Notes: generated from the sequence alone by a model not told the origin. A DNA stretch of 64,000 bases from an uncultured Bacteroidia bacterium (GCA_938038735.1 CALHSW010000074.1:1-64000); one strand, 5' to 3'; counted from the first letter of the stretch, positions 24,478-34,043 are shown. Made by a program: numbers and translations.

Positions 24478-24846
24478 ATGTTGTACAATATTATCACAAT
24501 AATAATATTGCTGGTGTGCGTGCTACTGGTGCTGTTTGTACTAGTGCAGAATTCGAAGGGGGGCGGATTGGTTTCCTCACTAGGAGGTGCGAGCAATGTG
24601 GTAGGCGTGCGCGAGTCGGCGAACATTTTGGAGAAGGGAACGTGGACTTTGGCGGTGGTGCTGATGGTGTTGAGTTTCTTTGCGGTGGCGGCGCTGCCGC
24701 GGCAGGATCAGGGTCAAGGCGAGTCGCGTATACAGCAGCAGGTGCAGCGCACGGAGGCGGGCGCAGTGCCAGTGCAGCTGCCAGATGTGCCGGCTGACGA
24801 GGATGTCGCCAACCAGCCAGCCGCGACGCCAGAGCAGCCGGAGTAA
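24478..24846 (+). CDS. secG: Preprotein translocase subunit SecG
   Basis: 122 residues. Small two-span subunit of the SecYEG channel. First span MLYNIITIIILLVCVLLVLF, conserved loop VQNSKGGGLVSSLGGASNVVG, second span around TLAVVLMVLSFFAVAAL, then a Gln/Ala/Pro-rich tail typical of Bacteroidota SecG. Followed by a terminator. Confidence 0.95.
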   Translation: MLYNIITIIILLVCVLLVLFVLVQNSKGGGLVSSLGGASNVVGVRESANILEKGTWTLAVVLMVLSFFAVAALPRQDQGQGESRIQQQVQRTEAGAVPVQLPDVPADEDVANQPAATPEQPE

Positions 24847-24893
24847 AGGAAGAATAGATTTTCCCCGCCATTTTGACTAGGGGGATGGAAGTG

Positions 24894-24927
24894 AGGGAGA
24901 AAGAGCTTTTATGGGTTCTTTCTCCCT
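24894..24927 (+). terminator. Hairpin terminator after secG
   Basis: Stem AGGGAGAAAGA / TCTTTCTCCCT with a 12-base loop, 47 bases after the secG stop. The T-tract is short. The 170 bases between this hairpin and the convergent permease gene hold nothing recognisable. Confidence 0.65.
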
Positions 24928-25097
24928 TGTTGCGCTCCATAGCGATTTGTTTTGCTGCGTTTATGCATGCTTAAGGAGTGCAAGAGTTTCTTGCTAGATT
25001 ATAGAGGTCTCGGGCTTGTTGCTTGCTTAACATTTCTGCTCCGCAGTGGGGGTATGCCTATTTGCCCCTGCGAGGTGGGCAATGGTGATCCTATCGA

Positions 25098-26321
25098 CTA
25101 GTTCTTGGGAGAGTCAAGGGGACGGATGAGGCGGGCGGGGAACCAAGAAGCGATGAGGCCTAACGTTCCGGCGAGAAGAACAACAAAGAGTACGTCGAGC
25201 CATCGCACCTCCACAGGGTAGGCATCAACCACGAAGCCAGCCCCCCCACCGAGCGCTATGAGGCCAAAGGTTGTTTGGGCCCAGCAGAGCAGCAACCCTA
25301 ACGCAACGCCAACAAGGGCCCCACCGAGCGAAATGATGGCACCTTCCCAAACAAAGATGCTCCGGATTTGCGTGCTTTGGGCGCCGAGACTTGCCAGCGT
25401 GGCAATGTCTTTCCGTTTGTCAATGATCAGCATGGAGAGGGAACCCACAACGTTAAATGTTGCAATGAAGAGGATTAGGCTGAGAATGACAATGATGATG
25501 AAGCGTTCGCTCTTCATTGTGCGGTAGAGATCTTTGTTCTGCTGTTGCCGGTTAACGACAGTATAATCCTGTTTGAGTGCGTCTTGGAGATTTTGTTGGA
25601 CAGCGCGGGGGGAGCAACCCTCCTTTAGCTGTAGCGAGAGCGAGGAGACGTAGTCGGGGGGGAGCGAGAGCATCTCCTGGACGGTTTCAATGGGTACAAC
25701 CACAGAGGCTTCGTCAAAGTCGGCGTTGACCGAGAGGATGGCCCCCAGCGTCATGGTTTTTTGTTTAAAGGCCGTGGCTGGGTTTAGCCAGTTGGAGGCG
25801 GTACGGTTTGGGAGATAGATAGTTATGGGGTCGTAGTGCGCTAGGGAGAGTCGTAGGTAGTAGGCAATTCCTGCGCCGATGTTGGCGATGGGCATGGAGC
25901 CGAGGTAGAGGTCGAACTGCCCGTCGGCCGTGAAGTTGGGTAGGTTGGTAGCTTTCAAGTAGTTTCTGTCAACGCCTATAAGCATGCCGATTTGCTGCTG
26001 CTTTTGATATCCGAAGAGGGCATCTTCCCGGAGGGATCGCCCCACGATGGCGATGTTGGGGTTCTGCTCGATGATTTGCCGAATGGAGTCGCTATAACGG
26101 AATCCCTTTCCCTTGGTGGCCGTAATTGCGAGGTCAGTATCTAAGGAGGAGTACATGGAGCCTACGATGGACTCAATGCCGTTAAATACCGAAAGGACCA
26201 CCACGAGTGCCGCAGTGCTGATGGCCACGCCACACATCGCGATGATGGCTATGATGTTTACTGCGCTATGGGATTTGCGGGCGAAGATGTGGCGCTTTGC
26301 GATAAACGAGCTGAAACGCAT
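25098..26321 (-). CDS. LolC/LolE-type ABC transporter permease (FtsX/MacB fold)
   Basis: 407 residues. Probably the inner-membrane permease that extracts lipoproteins for transfer to the outer membrane, or a related MacB-type export permease. A first membrane span at about 20-45 (NIIAIIAMCGVAISTAALVV) is followed by a large periplasmic domain (about 50-265), then the FtsX domain with three spans near 272-297, 322-350 and 375-397. GSLSMLIIDKRKDIATLASLGA is the classic FtsX cytoplasmic loop. No ATPase gene is adjacent. Third gene of an rbfA-methyltransferase-permease run, 11 bases after the methyltransferase. Confidence 0.88.
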   Translation of the reverse strand: MRFSSFIAKRHIFARKSHSAVNIIAIIAMCGVAISTAALVVVLSVFNGIESIVGSMYSSLDTDLAITATKGKGFRYSDSIRQIIEQNPNIAIVGRSLREDALFGYQKQQQIGMLIGVDRNYLKATNLPNFTADGQFDLYLGSMPIANIGAGIAYYLRLSLAHYDPITIYLPNRTASNWLNPATAFKQKTMTLGAILSVNADFDEASVVVPIETVQEMLSLPPDYVSSLSLQLKEGCSPRAVQQNLQDALKQDYTVVNRQQQNKDLYRTMKSERFIIIVILSLILFIATFNVVGSLSMLIIDKRKDIATLASLGAQSTQIRSIFVWEGAIISLGGALVGVALGLLLCWAQTTFGLIALGGGAGFVVDAYPVEVRWLDVLFVVLLAGTLGLIASWFPARLIRPLDSPKN

Positions 26322-26332
26322 GGTGGGAGTCG

Positions 26333-27100
26333 CTATTTACGGCCGATGTAGAGGAGGTCTTCCCTACGCAATGCGTAGCGGAAGCGTTCGTGTTCGGAGA
26401 TCAGTGAGAAGTAGTCGAGGGTTTCCACGTTGAAACCGGCTTCGGCGAGTCGGCTGGTGTAGTCACGGCCGTAGAGGCGAAGGTGGTCGCGCTGATAGTA
26501 GAACTTTTCGCGCAGTTCGGGGGTGTTGATGCTCGGGTCTTCAAGGGTTCGCTCAAGGCTGAGATCCTGTGGGACGAGTAGTAGCGCCGTTCCGTTGGTA
26601 CGTAGAACGCGAAATAGCTCTCGCATGGCCTGTCGGTCGTCGGGGATGTGCTCAAGGACGTGGTTGCATAGGATGAGGTCAAAGGAGTTGTCGGGGAAGG
26701 GGAGTTTTTGGATGTCGCAGTGCACAGAGGCCCAGGGTGATTCAAGGTCGGCCGTGGTGTAATCAATGTTTGGTAGGCTTTGCAACGGACGGAGGAAACA
26801 CCATTCTGGGGCCATGTGGAGAACGGACATCGGAGTGGTTTCTATGGAGAGTTCCCGGGTGAGGTATAGCCAAATGAGGCGGTGCCGTTCGAGCGAGAGG
26901 CTGCGGGGTGCTAGCGCGTTGGGACGGCGTGTAATGCGTCCGTACGGGAGCAGTTTGCGGTAACGTTGCCCATCGATGGGATCTTCAAAGCGATTACCGC
27001 AGTAGAACCAGGCGACTCCTCGGCCCGCCGCGACGGCGAATCTGTGGAGGAGCGGGCGAGGAAGGTGTCGGGTGGCGAGCTGTATCAGTTGTCCGAGCAT
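26333..27100 (-). CDS. Class I SAM-dependent methyltransferase
   Basis: 255 residues. Methyltransf_11-type fold: CDIQKLPFPDNSFDLILCNH then VLEHIPDDRQAMRELFRVLR are the motif IV to VI region, and LLVPQD follows. The glycine-rich motif I is degenerate (VLHMAPEWCFLRPLQ), as in several members of this group that act on unknown small molecules. The start overlaps the end of rbfA by 16 bases, so translation is coupled. Substrate unknown. Confidence 0.85.
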   Translation of the reverse strand: MLGQLIQLATRHLPRPLLHRFAVAAGRGVAWFYCGNRFEDPIDGQRYRKLLPYGRITRRPNALAPRSLSLERHRLIWLYLTRELSIETTPMSVLHMAPEWCFLRPLQSLPNIDYTTADLESPWASVHCDIQKLPFPDNSFDLILCNHVLEHIPDDRQAMRELFRVLRTNGTALLLVPQDLSLERTLEDPSINTPELREKFYYQRDHLRLYGRDYTSRLAEAGFNVETLDYFSLISEHERFRYALRREDLLYIGRK

Positions 27101-27450
27101 TCGTTCTTAGGGCCAAGGAGTTGGTCAATGCGCTCGATGTAGTCAAGGGAGTCATCAAGGAAGAAGGTTAGCTCTGGCACTACTCGGAGCTGATGCCGAA
27201 TGCGTTTACCCAGCTGGAATCGGATTTCGCTTTTTTTGCTCTCTACATGCTTCATTACCTCTTCGCCCTTGCTAGAGGGAAAGACGCTGATTAGCACACG
27301 TGCGTATTCAAGATCAGGGGACATGCGTACGCGCGTCACGGTAACCATATGCCCTAGCGAGAGGACGGCGGCGTCGCGTTGGAACATCTCGCTGAGGTCT
27401 CGCTGTATTTGACGTGCAACTTTCTGTTGCCTTGTTGATTCGTGATCCAT
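27085..27450 (-). CDS. rbfA: Ribosome-binding factor A
   Basis: 121 residues. Binds the 30S precursor and helps mature the 16S rRNA 5' end. Recognised from RQQKVARQIQRDLSEMFQRD, MVTVTRVRMSPDLEYARVLI (KH-like core) and LGKRIRHQLRVVPELTFFLDDSLD. Short C-terminal tail. First of three overlapping or closely spaced genes on this strand, 25 bases after the nitroreductase-like gene. Confidence 0.95.
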   Translation of the reverse strand: MDHESTRQQKVARQIQRDLSEMFQRDAAVLSLGHMVTVTRVRMSPDLEYARVLISVFPSSKGEEVMKHVESKKSEIRFQLGKRIRHQLRVVPELTFFLDDSLDYIERIDQLLGPKNECSDN

Positions 27451-27475
27451 TGTAAGATTAAGTGGAATAGGTATA

Positions 27476-28048
27476 CTACAGATTGATGACGATTTTGTTG
27501 AGGTCGGCTTTTGGGACGCAATGTACTTGCCCCTCGCGCCAGTAGTTTTCAGAACCGGAGGTAGCGGTTGAACGTAGCTCTACCTCTTCGGCCGGCTTCC
27601 CTAAGGCTAGCACGAGGCGCACCTTGAATTGAGTGGGGATTGCGAGAGCTTCGGAGAGAGCCTGGGCGTTGAAAGCGAGGATGTGACATCCACCCAGACC
27701 GATGTAGCGCGCCCCTAGCAGAATGGTTTGGGAGACGATGCCGAGGTCAATGTCAGAGCCCTTTACGTGCTGCGTATCTTCCAGAAGCAAAACGTATGCA
27801 GTAGGTCTCTCTGAGATTGAAGGGCCGCCCCATTCGGGGAGCATGGCGGCCCATTTCAGTTCGGTGAATATGCGTTGGCAGCTCTCGGGGCGGTTCGTGA
27901 TGCCAAAGTGGATCCACTGCGCATTGCGTGCCCTTGGGGTCATGCGGCCCAGGTCGGCAAGCCATAGGAGTTCCACGTCGGTGACGGCTCTTGTAGGGTC
28001 AAAACGTCGGAAGGACCGCCCCCCGTAGACCAAGTCCTTAAAGTCCAT
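27476..28048 (-). CDS. Nitroreductase-family flavoprotein
   Basis: 190 residues from the ATG at 28048. FMN-dependent nitroreductase-like fold: YGGRSFRRFDPTRAVTDVEL at the start and QTILLGARYIGLGGCHILAF in the middle, where the family has its A-x-x-x-G-L-G segment. A possible TTG start seven codons earlier would fall inside the TACCTTTG promoter box and is rejected. Substrate unknown. Upstream of rbfA on the same strand, so possibly the first gene of that operon. Confidence 0.85.
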   Translation of the reverse strand: MDFKDLVYGGRSFRRFDPTRAVTDVELLWLADLGRMTPRARNAQWIHFGITNRPESCQRIFTELKWAAMLPEWGGPSISERPTAYVLLLEDTQHVKGSDIDLGIVSQTILLGARYIGLGGCHILAFNAQALSEALAIPTQFKVRLVLALGKPAEEVELRSTATSGSENYWREGQVHCVPKADLNKIVINL

Positions 28049-28066
28049 GCGATTAAGTTTTGTTGC

Positions 28067-28074
28067 CAAAGGTA
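28067..28074 (-). promoter_or_regulatory. -7 box (TACCTTTG) of the nitroreductase-rbfA group
   Basis: Exact match on the minus strand, 18 bases before the chosen ATG. Confidence 0.7.
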
Positions 28075-28160
28075 GGTATTTCTACCGAGAAAATGGTTTT
28101 TCTCGTCTCCATCGTGCGTATAAAGTTGAAGGATTGTTCGTTGCACCTAAGCCATTTATT

Positions 28161-28177
28161 CGCAGCTAAGAGCTGCG
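28161..28177. other. Small perfect hairpin in the divergent region
   Basis: CGCAGCT-AAG-AGCTGCG between the divergent nitroreductase and peptidase promoters. No T-tract; could be an operator or chance. Confidence 0.35.
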
Positions 28178-28258
28178 TACGGGGGCAGGATAGTGGTAAA
28201 AGGCTACCGAAGAGGGGGTGAGTTTAGGCGGCACGACAGGCGTTTAATTAAAAATGCG

Positions 28259-28266
28259 TACATTTG
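28259..28266 (+). promoter_or_regulatory. -7 box (TACATTTG) of the prolyl oligopeptidase gene
   Basis: TAnnTTTG match, 15 bases before the ATG at 28282; it rules out the upstream TTG at 28264 as a start. Confidence 0.65.
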
Positions 28267-28281
28267 CAGGGTGCAATCGCA

Positions 28282-30408
28282 ATGAAACGTCATTATATGG
28301 ACAGAAGGAACATCATTGTAGTGGCTATTATGGCAAGTTTGGTACTGTCGGGGTGCGCTGAGAGCTGGGATTACCCTGAGGCGAGGCGGGACTCAACGGT
28401 AGATGAGTATTTTGGGGTACGCGTAGCGGACCCTTACCGTTGGATGGAGAACGAGCAAGACCCCGCATTGGCACAGTGGATTAAGGAAGAGAATGCGTTT
28501 ACCGAAAAATACCTGTCGAAGCTAACGAGCCGCGAGCCTTTGCGCAAGCGCCTTGGGGAGCTATTGAATTACGACTCACAAGGAATCTATACCTACACGG
28601 GGAAGTACTATCTGTTTTTCCGGAAAGAGGGTTTGCGCAATCAGAGCGTTCTGTACGTAAAAGATTCGTTGGCCGGAGAGGCGAGGATGCTGTTGGATCC
28701 TAATACCCTATCAGATGACGGTACCGTGGCACTGTCGGAGATTTCGCCATCGCACGACTCAAAGTATCTAGCGTATTCAGTGGCAGATGGAGGAAGCGAT
28801 TGGAACAAGATATACGTGTTGGACATGCGCACGGGCGAGCGTCTAAGCGATGAGATTTCGTGGGTAAAGTTCACAACGATTGCATGGCAGGGTGATGGCT
28901 TTTACTATAGTGCCTACGATGCGCCAGCCGAGGGGAAAGCGTTGAGCGGTAAGAACGAGTTCCACAAGGTGTACTACCACAAGGTCGGAACGCCGCAAAA
29001 GGAGGACCGGTTGATATTCCAAAACAGGCAAGAACCCTTGCGGAACTACTTCGCACAGGTGACTGATGACGAGAAGTATCTCTTGGTGAACGAGACGGCG
29101 AGTACTGATGGTAATTCCGTGTATGTGAAGAATTTGCGTACAAATTCTGAGTTCATGCAGCTCACGGTGGGTTTTGACTACTCGTACTCTTTGGTGGGGA
29201 GTCAGGGGGATAATCTATACATGATGACGAACTACAAGGCTCCGAAGGGCAAGTTGGTTTGCATTAACATGGATCGGTCTGATGTAGGCGACTGGGCAGA
29301 CGTGATCGAGGAGCAGAAGGATGTTCTCACCAGCGTTACGATGACGGCTGGGCATTTCGTGGCGGTGCATATGGTTGATGCCGTGAGTCGGATGGAGGTG
29401 TACACGATAGGCGGAGAGAGAGTGCGGGAGATAGAGCAGCCCGTGATGGGGACGGTAGATGCCGTGAGCGGACGAGCCGAGGGTGACGAGTTGTTTTACT
29501 CGTTCTCGTCGTTTACAGTGCCTTCGGTGGTGTATCGGGTTGTGCCGAGTACGGGGGAGCAGGCGGAAGTTTTCCGTCCAGCAATAGATTTCCCATTTGA
29601 TGACTACGTTGTGGAGCAAGTGTTTTATCCGAGCGTGAATAGCCAGATGGTACCGATGTTTATCGTTCATCGTAAGGATGTCAAGTATGATGGGAGCAAT
29701 CCAACGCTCCTGTATGGTTATGGAGGTTTCAATATCAGTCTTACGCCGGGTTTTAGCGCATTTAGGTTGGCGTGGTTGGACCAAGGAGGCGTTTACGCCC
29801 AGGCGTGTCTTAGGGGGGGCGGAGAGTATGGGGAAAAGTGGCACATGGCGGGAACAAAGCTGAATAAGCAAAACGTGTTTGATGATTTTATTGCCGCAGG
29901 GGAATATCTTATCCATGCAGGGTACACGTCAACGGCGAAGTTAGCCATACAGGGAGGCTCGAATGGTGGGCTGCTCGTAGGTGCGGTAGTAAACCAGAGA
30001 CCGGATTTGTTTGCGGCGGCGATACCGCAGGTTGGGGTGATGGATATGCTTCGTTACCAGCATTTCACGATAGGCTGGGCGTGGGGTGACGATTACGGGA
30101 CGTCAGATAATGAGTTGCATTTTAAAAACTTGAATTCTTACTCTCCGTTGCACAACATCAAGAGGGGAGAAGGTTATCCCGCGATCCTGGCCACAACGGC
30201 GGATCATGATGACCGTGTAGTGCCTGCGCATACCTTTAAGTATATTGCAGAAATGCAGTACATGCAGGCAAAGGGAGCACCGAAGCTTGTGCGTATTGAG
30301 ACAAGAGCAGGGCATGGGGCGGGGAAACCGGTTGCGCTTAGAATTGAAGAGCAAGCTGACATCTATGCGTTTTTGTTCGACAATCTGAAGGTACGTGTGG
30401 AGAAATAA
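28282..30408 (+). CDS. Prolyl oligopeptidase (S9A) lipoprotein
   Basis: 708 residues. Cuts short peptides after proline. An export signal with a lipobox (IMASLVLSGCAES) makes it a lipoprotein facing the periplasm or surface. The beta-propeller N-terminal half begins YPEARRDSTVDEYFGVRVAD and PYRWMENEQDP, typical of S9A. The alpha/beta-hydrolase half contains the nucleophile S560 in GGSNGGLLVG, the acid in ADHDDRVVP (about 640-648) and H678 in TRAGHGAGKP, so the triad is complete. A second ATG at 28297 would give a shorter n-region; either is possible. Codon use is less G/C-rich than in the accessory genes. Confidence 0.95.
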   Translation: MKRHYMDRRNIIVVAIMASLVLSGCAESWDYPEARRDSTVDEYFGVRVADPYRWMENEQDPALAQWIKEENAFTEKYLSKLTSREPLRKRLGELLNYDSQGIYTYTGKYYLFFRKEGLRNQSVLYVKDSLAGEARMLLDPNTLSDDGTVALSEISPSHDSKYLAYSVADGGSDWNKIYVLDMRTGERLSDEISWVKFTTIAWQGDGFYYSAYDAPAEGKALSGKNEFHKVYYHKVGTPQKEDRLIFQNRQEPLRNYFAQVTDDEKYLLVNETASTDGNSVYVKNLRTNSEFMQLTVGFDYSYSLVGSQGDNLYMMTNYKAPKGKLVCINMDRSDVGDWADVIEEQKDVLTSVTMTAGHFVAVHMVDAVSRMEVYTIGGERVREIEQPVMGTVDAVSGRAEGDELFYSFSSFTVPSVVYRVVPSTGEQAEVFRPAIDFPFDDYVVEQVFYPSVNSQMVPMFIVHRKDVKYDGSNPTLLYGYGGFNISLTPGFSAFRLAWLDQGGVYAQACLRGGGEYGEKWHMAGTKLNKQNVFDDFIAAGEYLIHAGYTSTAKLAIQGGSNGGLLVGAVVNQRPDLFAAAIPQVGVMDMLRYQHFTIGWAWGDDYGTSDNELHFKNLNSYSPLHNIKRGEGYPAILATTADHDDRVVPAHTFKYIAEMQYMQAKGAPKLVRIETRAGHGAGKPVALRIEEQADIYAFLFDNLKVRVEK

Positions 30409-30538
30409 GGTGAGATTTTGCAGTTGATAGGAAATCGGAAAATTCCTAATTGATTGAATAGTAGAAGTTTAGAAAATACCTATGCGCATTGGCGCGACGC
30501 TTCTGACTTTAGCGGTGTTGCAAATGGTCAAAAAGTGC

Positions 30539-30546
30539 TAGCTTTG
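30539..30546 (+). promoter_or_regulatory. -7 box (TAGCTTTG) of the TPR lipoprotein gene
   Basis: TAnnTTTG match with GTTG 18 bases upstream as a possible -33 element; leader of about 40 bases before the ATG. Confidence 0.6.
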
Positions 30547-30592
30547 CAAATAGGTTAGTTGGATTTTAGGTAATACTCAAACAAAAAGCACA

Positions 30593-32302
30593 ATGAAAGA
30601 GTTGAAGTTGACGATGCTGGCGGTGGTAATGGCAGGTGCCGCTATGCTAGTGGGGTGCGACAATCCGGAGAAAATGAAGGATGTACCTCAAGATGCATTC
30701 CCGAGGATGGATCCGAACCCAATGGTTCTGCAAGGGAAAGCTGTGACGGGTAAGATAACGGGTAAGTTTCCGCCGAAGTATTTTAACAAGAACGCCAAGT
30801 TGGAGCTGATTCCTGTGGTGACCTACGGAGGCTCGGAGCTTACTTTGTCATCGCGTACGTATCAGGGTGAGAAGGTGACGGAAAACAATCCCGTTATCAA
30901 CTATGAGAATGGTGGTTCTTTCTCGATTGACTATTCTTTCCCCTATAAGGAAGAGATGATGCAGAGCGAGATGGAGCTTCGCTACGTGTTGTTATACAAG
31001 GACAAGCAAGTGCCGTTCGATGCGCCAATTAAGCTGGGTCCTGGTATCAACGTTACGCAGCTACTTGTTGATTACGAGGCAGAGCCCGTGTTGATGGGGA
31101 ACAATTTTGTACGTGACCAAATAAAGACGCAGGAGGCGCAGATAAACTTTGCAATCCAGCGGTCTGACCTTCGTAGCGGTGAGTTGACGAAAGATGATGT
31201 TAAGGCTTTGCAGGAGGCCATAAAAGGGTTGAGCAACAACCAGAAGGCTGAACTCAAGGGAGTTGACGTGTATGCTTACGCTTCGCCAGATGGTCCGGTG
31301 AATTTGAACGACAGGCTGTCGAAGGATCGTGGAAATACGACTCAGAAGTGGGTTAACCAGTCGCTGAAGAAGAGCAAGGTAGATGGCAATATGGTGAACA
31401 TCAAGGAGCAGGCCACTGACTGGGAAGGCTTCCGTACGATGGTTCAGAATTCTGACATTGAGGACAAGGATATGATTCTTCGCGTTTTGGAGATGTATGC
31501 TGATCCTGACACGCGTAACCGTGAGATGCACAACTTGGGTAAGGTGTTCAACGTGTTGGCGGAGGAGGTGCTGCCGAAGCTACGTCGTTCGCGGATGGTA
31601 GCGAATATCGCTGTGACTGGGTATACGGATGAGGAGCTTGTGGCGATGGTGAATGAGAATCGGATTGGTGAACTTGGTTTGGAAGAAGGGCTCTTTGCCG
31701 CTACGTTGCTGGAAGATTTTATGAAGAAGGCCGATGTGTATTCCAATCTTGCGGCGCGTTATACAGAGGATGTGCGTCCATTGAACAACCTTGCGTATGT
31801 GTACTTGAAGCAGAATCGCTTGGAGGATGCAAAGGCGCAGCTTGACAAGGCGGCAGCTTTGGAAAGCGAGAACCCATTTGTGTTGAATAACTTGGGCGTT
31901 TATGAGATGGGTAAGAACAACGAGGTTGAGGCTGAGAAGTATTTCTTGCGTGCCACTGATGCGGGTGATGTTGTGAAGGGTAACTTGGGTATTTGCGAGA
32001 TTATGAAGGGCAACTACAACAAGGCTCGTGACTACATGACGGGAATCACATCGTTCAACGCAGGTTTGGCGAGGTTGCTGGCTGGTGAGTTGGATGCGGC
32101 GAAGAATACCTTCAGTGAGGTTAAGAGCGCGAAGGCGTACTACGGTTTGGCAATCATCGGTGCGCGCAATAGCGATGAGACGATGGTTGTTAATAACCTG
32201 AAAGAGGCGTTTAGCAAGGACGGTGCGCTAAAAGATCGTGCGAAGAAGGATATTGAGTTCGTGAAGTTTGCACAGAGTGCAGCTGTCAGTGCGTTGTTTT
32301 AG
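30593..32302 (+). CDS. Outer-membrane lipoprotein with OmpA-like segment and TPR repeats
   Basis: 569 residues. Lipobox in AAMLVGCDNPEKM. The N-terminal half is beta-rich. VDVYAYASPDGPVNLNDRLS near residues 223-242 resembles the peptidoglycan-binding OmpA C-terminal signature (YASPDG, then NxxLSxxRG). TPR repeats occupy about 390-545 (DVRPLNNLAYVYLKQNRLED, ENPFVLNNLGVYEMGKNNEV). Codons are biased to the small set seen in highly expressed genes. Likely an abundant envelope protein linking outer membrane and peptidoglycan; exact role unknown. Single gene with its own promoter and terminator. Confidence 0.8.
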   Translation: MKELKLTMLAVVMAGAAMLVGCDNPEKMKDVPQDAFPRMDPNPMVLQGKAVTGKITGKFPPKYFNKNAKLELIPVVTYGGSELTLSSRTYQGEKVTENNPVINYENGGSFSIDYSFPYKEEMMQSEMELRYVLLYKDKQVPFDAPIKLGPGINVTQLLVDYEAEPVLMGNNFVRDQIKTQEAQINFAIQRSDLRSGELTKDDVKALQEAIKGLSNNQKAELKGVDVYAYASPDGPVNLNDRLSKDRGNTTQKWVNQSLKKSKVDGNMVNIKEQATDWEGFRTMVQNSDIEDKDMILRVLEMYADPDTRNREMHNLGKVFNVLAEEVLPKLRRSRMVANIAVTGYTDEELVAMVNENRIGELGLEEGLFAATLLEDFMKKADVYSNLAARYTEDVRPLNNLAYVYLKQNRLEDAKAQLDKAAALESENPFVLNNLGVYEMGKNNEVEAEKYFLRATDAGDVVKGNLGICEIMKGNYNKARDYMTGITSFNAGLARLLAGELDAAKNTFSEVKSAKAYYGLAIIGARNSDETMVVNNLKEAFSKDGALKDRAKKDIEFVKFAQSAAVSALF

Positions 32303-32362
32303 TGGCTATAAACTTTAAGACTTTGCGAGTGTAGCTTATCGCATTTGTAAGGTTGAGTAATG

Positions 32363-32392
32363 AAGGGGAAGACATTTAGTTGTCTTCCCCTT
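32363..32392 (+). terminator. Strong intrinsic terminator after the TPR lipoprotein gene
   Basis: Perfect 12-base stem AAGGGGAAGACA / TGTCTTCCCCTT with a six-base loop, running into TTT and AATTTT. Confidence 0.9.
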
Positions 32393-32492
32393 TTTAATTT
32401 TCAGAGCGAGTGCAATTAAATCGTGGGAAATAGCTATCTTAGCACTGCGGAGGTAAATGGGTTATCGCCGTGCTAAAAAGGGTATAAACTGT

Positions 32493-33962
32493 ATGAGTAG
32501 CATTAAGGATTTGGAGCCGCGCTCCTTGTGGTCAGAGTTCCATGAGATAACTAAAGTCCCTCGACCCTCAAAGCGTGAGGAAAAAATGATTGCTTACTTG
32601 TTAGAGTGGGGAAAAGCGCATGGCATTGAAACTAAACGTGACGAGGTAGGAAACGTTCTCATGCGCAAGGGCGCAACGAAGGGATACGAGGATTTAGCCC
32701 CCGTGGTACTGCAAAGCCATATCGACATGGTTTGCGAGAAAAACAACGATGTACAGCATGATTTTGATGTTGACCCTATTGATGCATATATTGATGAAGG
32801 GTGGGTGAAGGCACGTGGGACAACCCTGGGTGCGGATGATGGCATAGGGGTGGCGGCGCAATTGGCGGTACTTATGGATCCTAGAGTACAGCATGGGCCG
32901 ATAGAATGCCTTTTCACAGTTGATGAGGAGACAGGCTTAACAGGTGCATTTGCGCTGCAAGCTGGCTTCTTTAATGGAAAGATTCTACTAAATCTTGATA
33001 GCGAGGACGAGGGAGAGCTATTTATCGGTTGCGCTGGAGGTGTTGATACGGTAGGGCGATTTGACTACCAAGTTGAGCCTTCATTGAGCGATGGAGTGGC
33101 GTTGGAAGTATCGGTGAGCGGCCTTAAAGGTGGGCATTCGGGGGATGATATTAACAAGGGGTTGGCGAATGCAGTGAAGGTGCTCGCGCGCCTTTTAGAG
33201 GGAATAGGGGCGACTAGCACCACGATGCGTATTGCTTCTATAGAGGCTGGCAATTTACGCAACGCAATTGCGCGTGAAGGCAAGGCGGTAGTCGTTATAA
33301 CCAAGAAAGATGAAGAGCAAATAAAACGGGAATTTGAGTGTTTAGCAGCCGCACTGCGCAATGAATTCCGCACGACAGAACAAACAGTAAATTTGACGTT
33401 GCGGCCTTCGTCTCTGCCAAAGGAGATGATGACCAAAGAGGACACATCGAGGTTAATTAGCTTATTGCTTGCCTTGCCGCACGGGGTAGAGGAGATGAGC
33501 CGGGAGATGTCTGGATTGGTGGAGACGAGTACCAACCTTGCTTCAATACGACCAAAAGAAGGGGAGGCGCATTGCTTAGAGATTGCCACGAGCCAGCGCA
33601 GTAGCGTAGAGTCGGCTATGAAGTACATAGCTGACAGAGTGAAGAGTACGTTTGACTTGGCGGGGTGTGCCTCTGTGCGTTCGGACGGTTATCCAGGCTG
33701 GGCACCTAACCCTAGCTCCCCTGTAGTGCGGGTGGCGGAGGCTGCCTATGAACGTTTATTTGGCGTGAAACCGATTGTACGTGCCATCCATGCAGGATTG
33801 GAGTGCGGTCTATTCTTGGAGAAATATCCAGAGTTGGACATGGTCTCGTTTGGTCCTACCCTACGTGGTGTTCATTCCCCCGACGAACGCTTAGAGATAG
33901 CGTCTGTGAACAAGTTTTGGGACCTACTTCTTGAGATTTTGAAGACTCTGCCGAAGCGGTAG
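32493..33962 (+). CDS. pepD: Cytosol non-specific dipeptidase (aminoacyl-histidine dipeptidase, M20C)
   Basis: 489 residues. Di-zinc dipeptidase. Metal and catalytic motifs: VVLQSHIDMVCEKN, TTLGADDGIGVA (bridging Asp), TVDEETGLTGAFAL (catalytic and metal Glu), LNLDSEDEGELFIGCAGG, and a C-terminal RAIHAGLECGLF with the last metal histidine. SGLKGGHSGDDI marks the lid domain. The frame is open 36 bases further upstream, but the ATG at 32493 gives the usual MSSIKDLEPRSLW start. Single gene, terminator shared with the convergent rsmD operon. Confidence 0.96.
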   Translation: MSSIKDLEPRSLWSEFHEITKVPRPSKREEKMIAYLLEWGKAHGIETKRDEVGNVLMRKGATKGYEDLAPVVLQSHIDMVCEKNNDVQHDFDVDPIDAYIDEGWVKARGTTLGADDGIGVAAQLAVLMDPRVQHGPIECLFTVDEETGLTGAFALQAGFFNGKILLNLDSEDEGELFIGCAGGVDTVGRFDYQVEPSLSDGVALEVSVSGLKGGHSGDDINKGLANAVKVLARLLEGIGATSTTMRIASIEAGNLRNAIAREGKAVVVITKKDEEQIKREFECLAAALRNEFRTTEQTVNLTLRPSSLPKEMMTKEDTSRLISLLLALPHGVEEMSREMSGLVETSTNLASIRPKEGEAHCLEIATSQRSSVESAMKYIADRVKSTFDLAGCASVRSDGYPGWAPNPSSPVVRVAEAAYERLFGVKPIVRAIHAGLECGLFLEKYPELDMVSFGPTLRGVHSPDERLEIASVNKFWDLLLEILKTLPKR

Positions 33963-33982
33963 CGGGAGTCAAGTAGCTAAAC

Positions 33983-34019
33983 GAAGGGAGCGAGAAGCCA
34001 ACGGCTTCTCGCTCCCTTC
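33983..34019. terminator. Bidirectional terminator between pepD and rsmD
   Basis: Perfect 17-base stem with arms 33983-33999 and 34003-34019 around loop AAC. Convergent genes on both sides; a T-rich stretch follows on the plus side (CAATTTATAG). Confidence 0.85.
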
Positions 34020-34043
34020 AATTTATAGTTAATGCTGTACCCC

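Noticed and set aside
28264..28281. TTG start for the prolyl oligopeptidase gene (and similar TTG starts at 28069 and 47240)
   Set aside because: In all three cases the TTG is the end of a TAnnTTTG promoter box, so it would lie upstream of the transcript; an in-frame ATG with a sensible N-terminus follows.
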